Notes: generated from the letters alone by a model not told the origin. Counted from the stretch's first letter, positions 1-8,728 are shown. The stretch is DNA of 44,167 nucleotides from Azoarcus sp. (GCA_030656215.1 JAUSOD010000085.1:1-44167); one strand, 5' to 3'. Program-made: numbers and translations.

Positions 1-107
1 AGCCCTTTGCGTACCTGAAGGACGTGCTCGAACGACTGCCGACTCAGCCCTACAGCAGGATTGGGGAGCTGCTGCCGCATCGATGGCAGCCGAGCATCAG
101 CGCCTGA
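1..107 (+). CDS. tnpC: C-terminal end of IS66-family transposase (TnpC), cut by window edge
   Basis: The frame beginning at base 3 reads PFAYLKDVLERLPTQPYSRI and continues to GELLPHRWQPSISA before a TGA at 105-107. The pattern YLxDVLxRLP...RIxELLPHRW is the usual C-terminal tail of the IS66-family DDE transposase (TnpC), which cuts and joins the element's ends. Only about 34 residues lie in the window, so it cannot be judged whether the full gene to the left is intact. The terminal inverted repeat follows directly, which supports the call. The overlapping frame starting at 83 is a shadow. Confidence 0.85.
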   Translation, partial: PFAYLKDVLERLPTQPYSRIGELLPHRWQPSISA

Positions 108-141
108 ACAAGCCGGCAAGATGGGTTCGCCGGGTGCTTAC
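1..141 (+). mobile_element. right end of an IS66-family insertion sequence
   Basis: The transposase tail is followed at about 121-141 by a sequence whose reverse complement begins GTAAGCACCCGGCGAACC. That matches the GTAAGC-type terminal inverted repeats of IS66 elements. The element should therefore end at 141, and bases 142-149 (tttgggtc) would be the candidate 8-bp target duplication. The left end lies outside the window, so the duplication cannot be confirmed. Confidence 0.75.
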
Positions 142-347
142 TTTGGGTCGGCTGCACTCGATGGCGTCCGACAGCTTTCGGGATGCGAAACTTGAGCGGC
201 CGGTTTCCGGCGCCGAACTAAGAAGGTTGCTCGTCGCGTCCCGACCCAACCGCGACGTTCGGCTTCATCGGAAGCGGTCAGTCAACTTCAAAAATGGCAA
301 AATGCTTGCGTTTTTTTTCGGCGAACTCGAGACGAACCGCACCAGCG

Positions 348-1586
348 CTAGTTGGGAGGACATAAGCCGCATTGCTCGATTCTGGCCTCTGCGGGCGATT
401 GACCTGGGGCGTCACTCCCATATCGAGGTGGATTGCAACGCCGATGCTGCCCTACAAGCCCAGTAACATGCTCGCAGGCTCCGCACACTAAACAGGTAAA
501 GTCAGAAGGTTGGCCAGTTTCTGTAACGCACGTACGCCGGTAATCCGTGAGATTGACACCTGCGGACTGTATGCACTTGTTGCACGGACCGCATCTAAAC
601 TGTGGCAATGACCTTCCGACGCTCGGCCCATAAGCCGCAGCCACTGCGCGCACTCTTGGTGTCGTAAATGAGGACAGTTCCACGCCCTCGTGCCAAAGTG
701 TCGTGCCACGGGCACCAGCGTCTATCACCGACCGTGCACCGTCCGGTCCAATTGCGACCGGCCCTAAAGAGTCTAAGTAGGTTCTTTGGATCGTTGAGTC
801 CAGAGTGAGTGTTCCATTGTCGTACTCGTAGACAGTCGTGTCAGCGCGATGGATATCAGTTCCGCGGGTAATGGAGTGAGCAAGAAATATACGGGGACTC
901 GAGCGAATGACGGTAAAGAGGCCGCCCCGTAAGTCTGACCCGCCCGGAGACAACAATAACTGAGCCCCCCCAGTTGGCGCCCACACCTCGCCATCACTCG
1001 AAGTAATGTATCGGAGCCTGGCGCTGGAGTCGGCGAAAATCAGGTGGAGGACATTATTCTGCCAAACTAGCGAAGGCGCAGCCGGAGTAGTTACGCCCGA
1101 AACCAGCGTCGATTCACCTCGAGAACCGGATACGTCGACGATCGCGATCTGGCCACTTGCTAGCACAAACGCCGCAATCCACTTGCGCGTGTTGAAGTTC
1201 CATTCGATTGCCGGCTTTGATCTAGCGTGAACATTGAAGGAGCCATGTGACGTAGGATGGCTCCAATTGGCGGCATCGCTAGAGATTGCAGTACGAAGAA
1301 CACCCGAATCGAACCAAGCAACCAGGTACTGGTCAGGTTTCGCGCCGATTCCTGCTGGAATGCCCTGCGGCGCCGTAGCCGGCAGACCTAAGTCTCGAAC
1401 CTCGATTGGAGAGGACCAATTTATTCCATTGTCGGAGAATCGTGTATTCACGCGAAACGGTGGCGAGTCGACAACGTAGGCTACGACGTAGCGATCGGGA
1501 ACCACTGGTAACGGAATCCGTCCAGAGCAGCCCGCAATCAACACAATGAACCCGAACAACAGAAGGATCCTATTCGCGCGAGTCAT
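348..1586 (-). CDS. putative lipoprotein with Asp-box-like repeats and Cys-rich C-terminal tail
   Basis: The predicted product has 412 residues. The start at 1586 is chosen because an AGGAGA ribosome site lies just upstream; longer in-frame starts have none. The N-terminus is a lipoprotein signal (hydrophobic stretch, then LIAGC), so the mature protein should be lipid-anchored at Cys and exported. The middle has motifs such as SSDGEVW, DNGINW and SSDAANW, which resemble sialidase/BNR Asp-boxes and suggest a beta-propeller. The last 83 residues hold ten cysteines arranged CxxCxxC, single C, CxxCxxC, single C, CxxC, so the tail may bind metal or form disulfides. No enzyme family was recognised. 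GC content is visibly lower than in the flanking chromosome, and the neighbours are IS debris, so acquisition by transfer is likely. The function is unknown. Confidence 0.7.
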   Translation of the reverse strand: MTRANRILLLFGFIVLIAGCSGRIPLPVVPDRYVVAYVVDSPPFRVNTRFSDNGINWSSPIEVRDLGLPATAPQGIPAGIGAKPDQYLVAWFDSGVLRTAISSDAANWSHPTSHGSFNVHARSKPAIEWNFNTRKWIAAFVLASGQIAIVDVSGSRGESTLVSGVTTPAAPSLVWQNNVLHLIFADSSARLRYITSSDGEVWAPTGGAQLLLSPGGSDLRGGLFTVIRSSPRIFLAHSITRGTDIHRADTTVYEYDNGTLTLDSTIQRTYLDSLGPVAIGPDGARSVIDAGARGTTLWHEGVELSSFTTPRVRAVAAAYGPSVGRSLPQFRCGPCNKCIQSAGVNLTDYRRTCVTETGQPSDFTCLVCGACEHVTGLVGQHRRCNPPRYGSDAPGQSPAEARIEQCGLCPPN

Positions 1587-1887
1587 TGAAGTTCTCCTCT
1601 CAGACTTGAACGCCGTAACCGCGAATACATGGATAGGGAATAGTTGTCCTCGGGCGACTGCGTTGCTGCCTAAATCGCCTCTGCTCCGTAACATCGGATA
1701 CCAACCTGACAGACTAGACCAACCAAATCAGCAATCCATCGGGGTTTGGAGTCTCGTTTGCTCCTACTAGTAGTGCGGCAAATCCCCCAACGCGCAAACT
1801 CACTGACCGCAGCGCATACAGGTGGGGGAGATCTCGTTGCCGCGCCGAATTTTCACTGCGCTGATTCGACCGACACGGGCCGAAGGA

Positions 1888-1910
1888 CATGGCATGCCAT
1901 GCCATGCCAT
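1888..1910. repeat. short tandem repeat of catgc
   Basis: About four consecutive units of a 5-bp catgc/catgg-type motif are present. It is a simple microsatellite in non-coding DNA. No role is inferred. Confidence 0.7.
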
Positions 1911-1973
1911 TGATTCAGCATAGACGAGTACTATCGAACCGCAAGTGAAATGTAACGGCCACCGACAGCTTCT

Positions 1974-2078
1974 GGCCGGGTGCGTGAGGTCGCGAACGGC
2001 AGCTTCGGAGCAGCGAAACTCGTGGAATCCCTGTGTGCCTGATCGGCAGCTTTGCGGAAGTTGCTACGACCGTTTGGG
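1974..2078. repeat. direct repeat copy 1 (~105 bp)
   Basis: This copy aligns with 2168-2272 at an offset of 194 bases with only a handful of mismatches. The shared core includes cggcagcttcggagcagcga followed by aactcgtggaatccctgtgt. No coding frame is supported through it. Confidence 0.85.
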
Positions 2079-2167
2079 GTCGAGACAGCTCAGTGGGCCC
2101 CGAAACCTGAGCGACAGCAATCAGTCTGTTCCTGACGTTCAGTCCGAAAAGTCGAGCGGCTGGTCAT

Positions 2168-2272
2168 GGCCGGGTGTGTGAGGTCACGAACGGCAGCTTC
2201 GGAGCAGCGAAACTCGTGGAATCCCTGTGTGCCTGATCGGCAGCTTTGCGGAAATTGCTACGATCGCTTGGG
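2168..2272. repeat. direct repeat copy 2 (~105 bp)
   Basis: This is the second copy of the repeat at 1974-2078. Differences are mostly single transitions, such as tgcgtg/tgtgtg and gtcgcg/gtcacg. The ~90-bp spacer between copies is unique within the window. It could be a duplicated fragment of an unknown element or an old non-coding repeat family. Confidence 0.85.
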
Positions 2273-2553
2273 TTCGTGAGCGGAAGTTTGCGGGCGACAA
2301 TGATCACGATGGGTGGTCGACTAGTCGACTCGGTTCCCGTCACGGGGATGTTTTCGACTTCATTGCGCAGCACTTGCGCGAGGCTGCTGCATTGCTCGCC
2401 CGTGTTTTCAACTTTAGTTGCGTGGAGCGCCGACGCCATTGGTTACGGCGAGCCCTGCTACGCCTTGACGGACTCGCATTCGTACTTCTCGGTGTATCAG
2501 TCGGATGGCGCGAGCCTCAGCCTTCGCCGCCACTGGTGCTTCAAGGCGACTAG

Positions 2554-2754
2554 CCTGGTGTCAAGCGACACGCAGATTTAATCCCCGGGCGCAGGTCCGT
2601 GGTTTTCACGGTGCCGGCCGAGCCCACGGGGGCCGACGAGGGACTGCAAGGGCTGCGGCCGCACTACCATGAGCACTACTATGGCGCTTTCCTGCGGGAC
2701 CCGTTCGGGAACCGGGTGGAGGCCATCTGTCATCTTGTCGAGGGGGAGGTCTGA
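2554..2754 (+). pseudogene. truncated glyoxalase/VOC-family protein, C-terminal remnant
   Basis: Directly after an in-frame stop at 2551-2553, the frame reads to a TGA at 2752-2754. It includes GLRPHYHEHYYGAFLRDPFG and then NRVEAICH, which is the conserved C-terminus of glyoxalase/bleomycin-resistance (VOC) proteins, including the metal-ligand region before the end. The N-terminal half of the ~120-130-residue fold is missing, so this is a broken gene. Its stop abuts the GTG start of the beta-lactamase, so the two were probably once co-translated. The truncation marks the right boundary of the accessory segment. Confidence 0.75.
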
Positions 2755-3555
2755 GTGAGTGCGCGCATTGTGGCCATGCTGGTCATGGCCTTTACGCTGG
2801 TTAGGGTGGCGCAGGCGCAGGGCGGGGCGCACGAGCGCGCCGACTGGCAGAAGAACTTCAGCGCATTCGACGCCCGGGGCACCATTGTTGTCGCTGATGA
2901 GCGCATCGCTGCCCGGCCGATCGGGGTGTTCGACGACACGCGTGCGCGCAAGCGCTACTCGCCGGCCTCGACCTTCAAGATTCCGCACACCCTCTTCGCC
3001 CTCGATGCCGGTGCGGTGCGCGACGAGTTCGAGGTATTCAGCTGGGATGGGGTCGAGCGGAGCTTTGCCCCGCACAATCAGGACCAGGATCTGCGCTCTG
3101 CAATGCGCAATTCGGCGGTGTGGGTGTATCGCCTCTTCGCCGGCAAGATCGGTGAAGAGCGCGCGCGCGAGTATCTTGTAGCGCTCGATTACGGCAATGC
3201 CGACCCGCGCACGAAGGAAGGCGATTACTGGCTTGACGGCAATCTGGCGATCTCGGCATACGAGCAGATTTCCTTTCTCAAGCGCCTTTACCGCAATGAA
3301 CTGCCGTTCCGCATCGAGCACCAGCGTCTGGTCAAGGACGTGATGGTGGTCGAAGCCGGGCGCGACTGGATACTGCGTGCCAAGACCGGTTGGGACGGTC
3401 GCGTCGGCTGGTGGGTCGGGTGGGTGGAGTGGCCGCAGGGTCCGGTGTTTTTTGCGCTCAATATCGACACCCCGAACCGATTGGCCGACCTGCACAAGCG
3501 CGAGGCCATCGTCCGGTCGATCCTGCGTGCGATCGAGGCCTTGCCGCCTGCCTGA
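2755..3555 (+). CDS. bla: class D (OXA-type) serine beta-lactamase
   Basis: This 266-residue protein carries the class D signatures: the active-site S72-T-F-K75 (the Lys is carbamylated in the family), S120-A-V122, Y146-G-N148 and K210-T-G212-W. It hydrolyses beta-lactams in the periplasm; a signal peptide ends near AQA at residues 19-21. The length is typical for OXA enzymes. The GTG start directly follows the TGA of the VOC remnant, and the GGGGGAG ribosome site lies inside that remnant. A strong hairpin follows the gene. Being next to IS and repeat DNA it could be mobile, but its GC content matches the chromosome to its right, so a resident intrinsic enzyme is equally likely. The substrate spectrum cannot be read from the sequence. 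Confidence 0.93.
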   Translation: MSARIVAMLVMAFTLVRVAQAQGGAHERADWQKNFSAFDARGTIVVADERIAARPIGVFDDTRARKRYSPASTFKIPHTLFALDAGAVRDEFEVFSWDGVERSFAPHNQDQDLRSAMRNSAVWVYRLFAGKIGEERAREYLVALDYGNADPRTKEGDYWLDGNLAISAYEQISFLKRLYRNELPFRIEHQRLVKDVMVVEAGRDWILRAKTGWDGRVGWWVGWVEWPQGPVFFALNIDTPNRLADLHKREAIVRSILRAIEALPPA

Positions 3556-3636
3556 GTCGCCGTGCGTTGGCTGTCGGGTAGTTGCCTCGCCGGTCCGCTG
3601 GACGAATGAATGATCGCGCTTGTCGGTCTCCAAGCG

Positions 3637-3670
3637 CGTGGGAGGGGGCGCTTGAGCGCCCCCTCCCACG
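3637..3670. terminator. strong hairpin between convergent bla and nrdJ
   Basis: Two 16-bp perfectly complementary arms (3637-3652 and 3655-3670, cgtgggagggggcgct and its complement) are separated by only two bases. The position between the 3' ends of two convergent genes suggests a bidirectional transcription terminator. No long T run follows on either strand. Confidence 0.65.
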
Positions 3671-3702
3671 CTCGGTACCGACTGCGTTCTTCGGGGCCGT
3701 CC

Positions 3703-6579
3703 TCAGCCGCAGGTGCCGACCGCGCCGCAGGCGGTGCAGAAGTCGCAGCCGTCCTTGCGGATCACCGTATGGTTACCGCACTCAGTGCACAGCGCGCCCT
3801 GCATCAGCTTGGGCTCGTTGTCGTCGCGCGGGGCTTCGAGGATGCCCATTTCGCGCATCGGATAGCCCCTTTCGTCGAGCACGCCGAGCATGGCGTAGCG
3901 GTGGATCATCAACTGCGCGATGTAGGCCACTGTGCTCGGGTAGTTCTGCTGGCGCTTGGTGCCCGGGACGAAGGCCATGAAGTCGCCCAGCGGCTCGGGG
4001 TAGTCGAGCAGCTTGCGCAGTTTCATGCCGATCCAGGCCGGATCCATGACCCGCATGTCGAGCGACAGGATGCGCGACAGGCCATCGAGTGCGCGCGGGT
4101 AGTTGCCCGACAGCCACATCGAATAGGGGCGGGTGACACCTCCCGCGTAGCCGTCCTGCGACGGCAGGGTGATTTCCTTGAGGCCGAGCACGAAGTCTTC
4201 GCCGGTGGCCGGGTTGTAGATGTCCACCGTCCATGACAGCGTGCCGTCGGTGCCGGTCTTGGGTTCATCCAGGCTGAACAGGGTGTCCAGCACCGGGGTC
4301 GTCCCTTCGGTATCGAACGCGCCCAGCTTCTCGCAGCGGTAGTTCACCACCTGAGCGAAGGCCGATACCACGCCGGGCATCAGCTTCTTCTCGCCATGCG
4401 GCGGGAAGGGCATCTCGAAGGATTTCTCGCCCACCGTGCGCGACAGGATCTCGAGCTTGAGCTTGAGCCAGCCACGGTCGTTGGCGCGCATGTCCATCGA
4501 CAGGGTCTTGGCTACCGCGCCCAGGCCCCGCGGCTGGTCGGCGCCGTTGACCCAGACTTCGAACGGGAAGGTGCCGCCATTGGTGCCGAACTGGCCGACG
4601 AATAGTGCGAAACCCCCCTGCGGGGTGTTCAGCATGTAGGTCCAGGCGAGGTTACCGTCGGGCATTTCCGGACGGCCCGGCCAGCGCAGGCTGGCCAGCA
4701 CCGGAGCGGGCAGGCTCTTGATCGACAGGCGCTTGTTGGCGTCCGAGATGGTGACGTCGTGCGGCTGCTTCTGTTCGGTGGTCGGGGTGATCGACAGCAC
4801 CGAGCCGAGAACCGAGTTCGGGCGATAGGTGGCGAGGCCCTTGAGGCCGGCCTTCCATGCGGTGAGGTAGAGGTCCTCGAACTCCGAGTAAGGATAGTCG
4901 CCCGGTACGTTCACCGTTTTTGAGATCGAGGTGTCCACATAGGGCGCAACGACGGCGACCATGTCCTTGTGCGCCTGGGCGGAAATCTCCAGTGCGGTGA
5001 CGAAGGACGGCGGCAACTTGTCGACATTGCCACCCATGTGCTTGTACAGGCGCCAGGCGTAGTCCTCGACGGCGTATTCCTTGAACGTGCCGTCGGCCAT
5101 GCGCTTGCGCCGGGTGTAGGTGTACGAGAACGGCGGTTCGATGCCGTTCGAGGCGTTGTCGGCAAAGGCGAGCGAAATGGTGCCGGTGGGCGCGATCGAC
5201 AGCAGGTGCGAGTTGCGCACGCCGTGCTTGCGGATCTTGTCCTTGACCTCGGCCGGCAGGCGCGAGGCGAAGTTGCCGCCGGACAGATACATGTCGGCGT
5301 TGAACAGCGGGAAGGCGCCACGTTCCTTGGCCAGTTCGACCGAGGCCAGATAGGCGCGATTGCGCATGTATTCGGAGATCTTGCGCGCCTCTTCACGCGC
5401 TTCGGGCGTGTCGTAGCGCTTCTGCAGCATGATCAGGGCGTCGCCCAGGCCGGTGAAGCCCAGACCCACGCGGCGCTTGGAGTCCGCCTCGGCGCGCTGT
5501 TGCTCGAGCGGCCAGTGGGTGGAGTCGAGCACGTTGTCGAGCATGCGGATGGAGACATCCACCACCTTGCCGAAGCCGGCGTAGTCGAACTCGGCCTTGT
5601 CTGAGAACGGGTTCTTGACGAAGGGGGTCAGATTGATCGAACCCAGGCAGCAGCAGCCGTAGGGCGGCAGCGGCTGTTCGGCGCACGGGTTGGTGGCTTC
5701 GATGGTCTCGCAGTAATACAGGTTGTTGTCCTGATTCATGCGATCGAGGAACAGGATGCCGGGTTCGGCGTGATCGTAAGTCGAGCGCATGATCTGATCC
5801 CACAGGCTGCGCGCCGGCACCTTGCGATATACCCACGGACCATCGTCGAGCTGATAGGCGCCGGCTTCCTTGATCTCGTCGGTCGGCTCGGCCTTGTGCA
5901 CCAGTTCGATGTCGCCGTTGCTCTCGACCGCCTTCATGAAGGCGTCGGTCACGCCGACCGAGATGTTGAAGTTGGTGAGATCGCCTTTGTCCTTGGCGTG
6001 GATGAATTCCTCGATGTCGGGGTGGTCGCAGCGCAGGACGCCCATCTGCGCACCGCGGCGGGCGCCGGCGGATTCCACGGTTTCGCACGAGCGGTCGAAC
6101 ACACGCATGTAGGAAACCGGGCCGGAAGCGTTCGATGCGGTGCCCTTGACCACGGCGCCCTTGGGCCGGATCGACGAGAAATCGTAGCCCACGCCGCCGC
6201 CACGACGCATGGTTTCAGCGGCCTGGGCAAGTGCGGTGTAAATGCCCGGGCGGCCGTCCACGGACTCGGAGACCGAATCGCCAACCGGCTGCACGAAGCA
6301 GTTGATCAGGGTGGCAGCCAGGGTGGTGCCGGCGGCGCTGTTGATGCGGCCTGCCGGGACGAAGCCTTTTTCCTGTGCCTCGAGGAACTTGGCCTCCCAG
6401 TGCGCGCGTTTGTCTTCTGTCTCGATTGCGGCAAGGGCACGCGCGACGCGCTGGCGCACCGCGTGGACGGTTTTCTCGTCGCCCTTGGCATATTTTTCGA
6501 TCAGGACTTCGCCGGAAATTTCCTGCATGGCCAGGTTGCTGGCGTCGGCTTTAGCGGTGCTCTGGGTGGTCGCGCTCAT
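3703..6579 (-). CDS. nrdJ: adenosylcobalamin-dependent class II ribonucleotide reductase
   Basis: NrdJ reduces ribonucleotides to deoxyribonucleotides using an AdoCbl-generated thiyl radical and works with or without oxygen. In this 958-residue product, NCFVQP places a redox Cys at 94, and N297-P-C299-A-E301 followed by QPLPPYGCC is the catalytic loop. [20 protein letters not shown] is the family's phosphate-binding region. The C-terminal third has two TSCPD-like repeats ([26 protein letters not shown]). The protein ends in a Cys-rich tail ([13 protein letters not shown]) that could bind zinc or shuttle reductant. The start at 6579 is used because upstream DNA is AT-rich promoter; GAGGA lies 14 bases before it. 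No nrdAB or nrdDG is present in the window. The B12 need links it to the riboswitch cluster at 15127-20939. Confidence 0.96.
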   Translation of the reverse strand: MSATTQSTAKADASNLAMQEISGEVLIEKYAKGDEKTVHAVRQRVARALAAIETEDKRAHWEAKFLEAQEKGFVPAGRINSAAGTTLAATLINCFVQPVGDSVSESVDGRPGIYTALAQAAETMRRGGGVGYDFSSIRPKGAVVKGTASNASGPVSYMRVFDRSCETVESAGARRGAQMGVLRCDHPDIEEFIHAKDKGDLTNFNISVGVTDAFMKAVESNGDIELVHKAEPTDEIKEAGAYQLDDGPWVYRKVPARSLWDQIMRSTYDHAEPGILFLDRMNQDNNLYYCETIEATNPCAEQPLPPYGCCCLGSINLTPFVKNPFSDKAEFDYAGFGKVVDVSIRMLDNVLDSTHWPLEQQRAEADSKRRVGLGFTGLGDALIMLQKRYDTPEAREEARKISEYMRNRAYLASVELAKERGAFPLFNADMYLSGGNFASRLPAEVKDKIRKHGVRNSHLLSIAPTGTISLAFADNASNGIEPPFSYTYTRRKRMADGTFKEYAVEDYAWRLYKHMGGNVDKLPPSFVTALEISAQAHKDMVAVVAPYVDTSISKTVNVPGDYPYSEFEDLYLTAWKAGLKGLATYRPNSVLGSVLSITPTTEQKQPHDVTISDANKRLSIKSLPAPVLASLRWPGRPEMPDGNLAWTYMLNTPQGGFALFVGQFGTNGGTFPFEVWVNGADQPRGLGAVAKTLSMDMRANDRGWLKLKLEILSRTVGEKSFEMPFPPHGEKKLMPGVVSAFAQVVNYRCEKLGAFDTEGTTPVLDTLFSLDEPKTGTDGTLSWTVDIYNPATGEDFVLGLKEITLPSQDGYAGGVTRPYSMWLSGNYPRALDGLSRILSLDMRVMDPAWIGMKLRKLLDYPEPLGDFMAFVPGTKRQQNYPSTVAYIAQLMIHRYAMLGVLDERGYPMREMGILEAPRDDNEPKLMQGALCTECGNHTVIRKDGCDFCTACGAVGTCG

Positions 6580-6671
6580 GATTTTTTTCGTCGTCCTCGG
6601 TGTGCGTTTCAACGATGTGAAGGATAGCGCAAAATCCGGAATAAGCAAAAAAAAGAAAGTGCAATAAAATC

Positions 6672-6701
6672 ATACTGTTAATAACTTTACTTGTGTGTCA
6701 A
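6672..6701 (-). promoter_or_regulatory. candidate nrdJ promoter
   Basis: On the minus strand a perfect TTGACA (6696-6701) is followed after 18 bases by CAGTAT (6672-6677), within a markedly AT-rich intergenic stretch. The -10 match is only partial, so the exact start of transcription is uncertain. Confidence 0.4.
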
Positions 6702-6712
6702 CTTATAAATTT

Positions 6713-6728
6713 GCACTACATCTAGTGG
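6713..6728. promoter_or_regulatory. putative NrdR box
   Basis: The near-palindrome gcactacatctagtgg matches the NrdR repressor consensus acaCwAtATaTwGtgt at its most conserved positions. It lies just upstream of the candidate nrdJ -35 element. NrdR represses ribonucleotide reductase genes when dATP is plentiful. NrdR sites usually occur in pairs; no clear second box was seen, which lowers certainty. Confidence 0.55.
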
Positions 6729-6783
6729 CTCGAATGAGGGTTGAAACTTGCCCCAATCCCAGTGTTTTCGCGGGTTTACGGCC

Positions 6784-6813
6784 TGTCATGACGCTCTGAT
6801 ATGGGCCTATAAT
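6784..6813 (+). promoter_or_regulatory. candidate hox operon promoter
   Basis: A perfect TATAAT lies at 6808-6813, about 30 bases before the hoxF start codon. The -35 region (about 6784-6789) fits poorly, which would suit an activator-dependent promoter. This is an inference from sequence only. Confidence 0.4.
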
Positions 6814-6844
6814 GTGTCGTCAGATTGTTGTGGAGTGTCGATTC

Positions 6845-8650
6845 ATGAAATCTCATGAAGTCCCCCCGACACCGGTTGGCCGGATTGTCGATCGTCACGG
6901 TCGACATGCCAACCGATTGCTTCAGGTCTTGATCGAAGTGCAGGACGATTCTGGTTGGTTGTCGCCGGCCGTCATCACCGAGATCGCCCGGGAACTGTCG
7001 ATTCCGCGCTCGCGGGTCGAAGGCGTGGCTGGTTTCTATCAGTTTCTGCATACCCGTCCGGTCGGTCGCTATCACCTTCTGTTCGCCGACAACATCACCG
7101 AACGGATGCAGGGCTCGGCCGAATTGATGGCGGCCCTGTGCAGCAAGCTGTGGGTGGAGCCGGGCAAGGTGTCTGAGGACGGGCTGGTCAGTATCGATAC
7201 AACCTCGTGCATCGGCATGGGCGATCAGGGGCCGGCGCTGCTGGTCAATGGCCGGCCGCTTACCCGGCTGTCGCATCAACGGGTAAACCAGATCGCCGAG
7301 CTGGTGCGTCGGGAGACGCCGATCGAGCAGTGGCCGGCCGAGTTCTTCCGGGTCGACGACAACATTCACCGGCGCGATGCCTTGCTCGGCCTCGACATGG
7401 CGCCGGGTGCGGCGCTGCGGGCAGCGATTGGCGCCGGACGTGCGGCCTGGATGACGCAGCTGGAGGCTTCCAACCTGCGCGGACGGGGTGGTGCAGGCTT
7501 TACCACCGCAGTGAAATGGATGGCCTGCAGAGACGCCGCCGGCGCCGACAAGGTGGTGGTGTGCAACGCGGACGAGGGCGAGCCTGGCACCTTCAAGGAC
7601 AGGGTGCTGCTCAACAGCATGGCTGATGCGGTGTTCGAGGGCATGACCCTGGCGGCGTGGGCGGTCGGCGCGAGCGAGGGCTATCTGTATCTGCGCGGCG
7701 AGTACCGCTATCTGCTGCCGGCGCTGCAGGACACGCTGGCGCTGCGGCGTGCGCAAAACCTGCTCGGGCGCGGCATCCTGGGCGAGGCCGGGTTCGACTT
7801 CGACATCGATATCCACCTCGGCGCGGGCGCCTATGTGTGCGGTGAGGAAACGGCCTTGCTCGAATCGCTCGAAGGCAAGCGCGGGACGCCGCGCATCCGG
7901 CCGCCCTTCCCGGTGACACACGGTTATCTGGGGAGGCCCACGGTGGTCAATAACGTCGAGACGCTGGCCAAGACCTGTCTGATCGCACTCCACGGCGGCG
8001 AGGCCTTCGCCGCCACCGGTACGGCGCAATCGACCGGAACCAAGCTGCTGTCGATCTCGGGTGACTGTGCCCACCCCGGCATCTACGAATACCCGTTCGG
8101 GGTGGCGGTGGAGCGGGTGCTGGAAGATTGCGGGGCCTCCGACATCCAGGCGGTGCAGGTAGGCGGCGCAGCGGGCGTCACCCTGGCGGGCTACGAGTTT
8201 CACCGCCGGATCGCGTTCGAGGACGTGCCCACCGCCGGCGCTTTCATGGTGTTCGATTCAAGCCGTGATCTGTTCGACGTGGCACGCAACTTCGTCGATT
8301 TCTTCGCTCACGAGAGCTGCGGTTTCTGCACCCCGTGCAGGATAGGCACCGCCTTGCTGAAGAAAGCGATGACCAAGCTGGCCGAGGGGCATGGGGCAAA
8401 AATGGATCTGGCCGATATCGAGTGGATCAACCGTCTGCTGCGCAATGCCAGTCACTGCGGCCTGGGGGCGGCGGCGGCCAATCCGGTGGTGGATACGCTG
8501 CTGAAGTTCCGCCCCACCTACGAGCAACGTCTCAAGTCGCTCGACTTCGAACCCGCGTTCGACCTCGATGCCGCCCTTGCCGCCGCGCGCCGCGCCAGCG
8601 GCCGCGACGATGCGGCGGCACATCTGGCCGATCGCGCGCCGGGGAGCTGA
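6845..8650 (+). CDS. hoxF: NAD-reducing hydrogenase diaphorase subunit HoxF
   Basis: HoxF carries the FMN and NAD(H) site and passes electrons between NAD and the hydrogenase module of the cytoplasmic group 3d [NiFe] enzyme. The 601-residue length matches Ralstonia HoxF (about 602). Residues ~1-160 are a NuoE-like domain and the rest is NuoF-like. The NuoF part has LRGRGGAGF (FMN), CNADEGEPGTFKDR (NAD), GAGAYVCGEETALLESLEG, and SCGFCTPCRIG with a later HCGLG for the [4Fe-4S] cluster. The NuoE-like part has lost the [2Fe-2S] ligands: only SCIGMGDQ keeps one Cys. ATG 6845 is chosen because GGAG lies 9-12 bases upstream and the length fits. It is the first gene of hoxFUYHW. Confidence 0.96.
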   Translation: MKSHEVPPTPVGRIVDRHGRHANRLLQVLIEVQDDSGWLSPAVITEIARELSIPRSRVEGVAGFYQFLHTRPVGRYHLLFADNITERMQGSAELMAALCSKLWVEPGKVSEDGLVSIDTTSCIGMGDQGPALLVNGRPLTRLSHQRVNQIAELVRRETPIEQWPAEFFRVDDNIHRRDALLGLDMAPGAALRAAIGAGRAAWMTQLEASNLRGRGGAGFTTAVKWMACRDAAGADKVVVCNADEGEPGTFKDRVLLNSMADAVFEGMTLAAWAVGASEGYLYLRGEYRYLLPALQDTLALRRAQNLLGRGILGEAGFDFDIDIHLGAGAYVCGEETALLESLEGKRGTPRIRPPFPVTHGYLGRPTVVNNVETLAKTCLIALHGGEAFAATGTAQSTGTKLLSISGDCAHPGIYEYPFGVAVERVLEDCGASDIQAVQVGGAAGVTLAGYEFHRRIAFEDVPTAGAFMVFDSSRDLFDVARNFVDFFAHESCGFCTPCRIGTALLKKAMTKLAEGHGAKMDLADIEWINRLLRNASHCGLGAAAANPVVDTLLKFRPTYEQRLKSLDFEPAFDLDAALAAARRASGRDDAAAHLADRAPGS

Positions 8651-8686
8651 GCACCGGACATTGACGGCAAGGCGCCGACGGCAGGA

Positions 8687-8728
8687 CACCGAGAACATGG
8701 CACCGAGAACATGGCGCCGAGAACATGA
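8687..8728 (+). repeat. three tandem 14-bp repeats between hoxF and hoxU
   Basis: Two identical copies of caccgagaacatgg (8687-8700, 8701-8714) are followed by cgccgagaacatga (8715-8728). Each unit contains an ATG in a different frame. The array ends just before the hoxU ribosome site (AAGGA, 8732-8736). Confidence 0.9.

Larger units (their letters stand above)
1587..2553 (+). other. gene-poor accessory stretch with repeats
   Basis: No convincing coding region was found between the lipoprotein gene and the truncated VOC gene. Short open frames on both strands lack recognisable domains, good ribosome sites or codon bias. The stretch holds a 5-bp microsatellite near 1888-1910 and two ~105-bp direct repeats near 1974 and 2168. 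A stop codon at 2551-2553 closes the frame just before the VOC remnant, so a recombination junction lies near here. Confidence 0.6.

Noticed and set aside
83-466. 127-residue open frame on the + strand
   Set aside because: It begins inside the IS66 transposase tail in another frame, crosses the inverted repeat, overlaps the lipoprotein gene and has no recognisable domain.
1945-2553. Several short open frames through the direct repeats
   Set aside because: They differ in frame between the repeat copies, have no domain or ribosome site, and look like chance frames.
2578-3669. 363-residue frame antisense to the beta-lactamase
   Set aside because: The opposite strand encodes a protein with all class D motifs; this is a high-GC shadow.
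6580-6844. Cobalamin riboswitch upstream of nrdJ
   Set aside because: No B12 box or conserved core was found on either strand of this AT-rich gap.
8687-8728. Possible CRISPR-like array
   Set aside because: The 14-bp units are directly adjacent with no spacers, so this is a simple tandem repeat.
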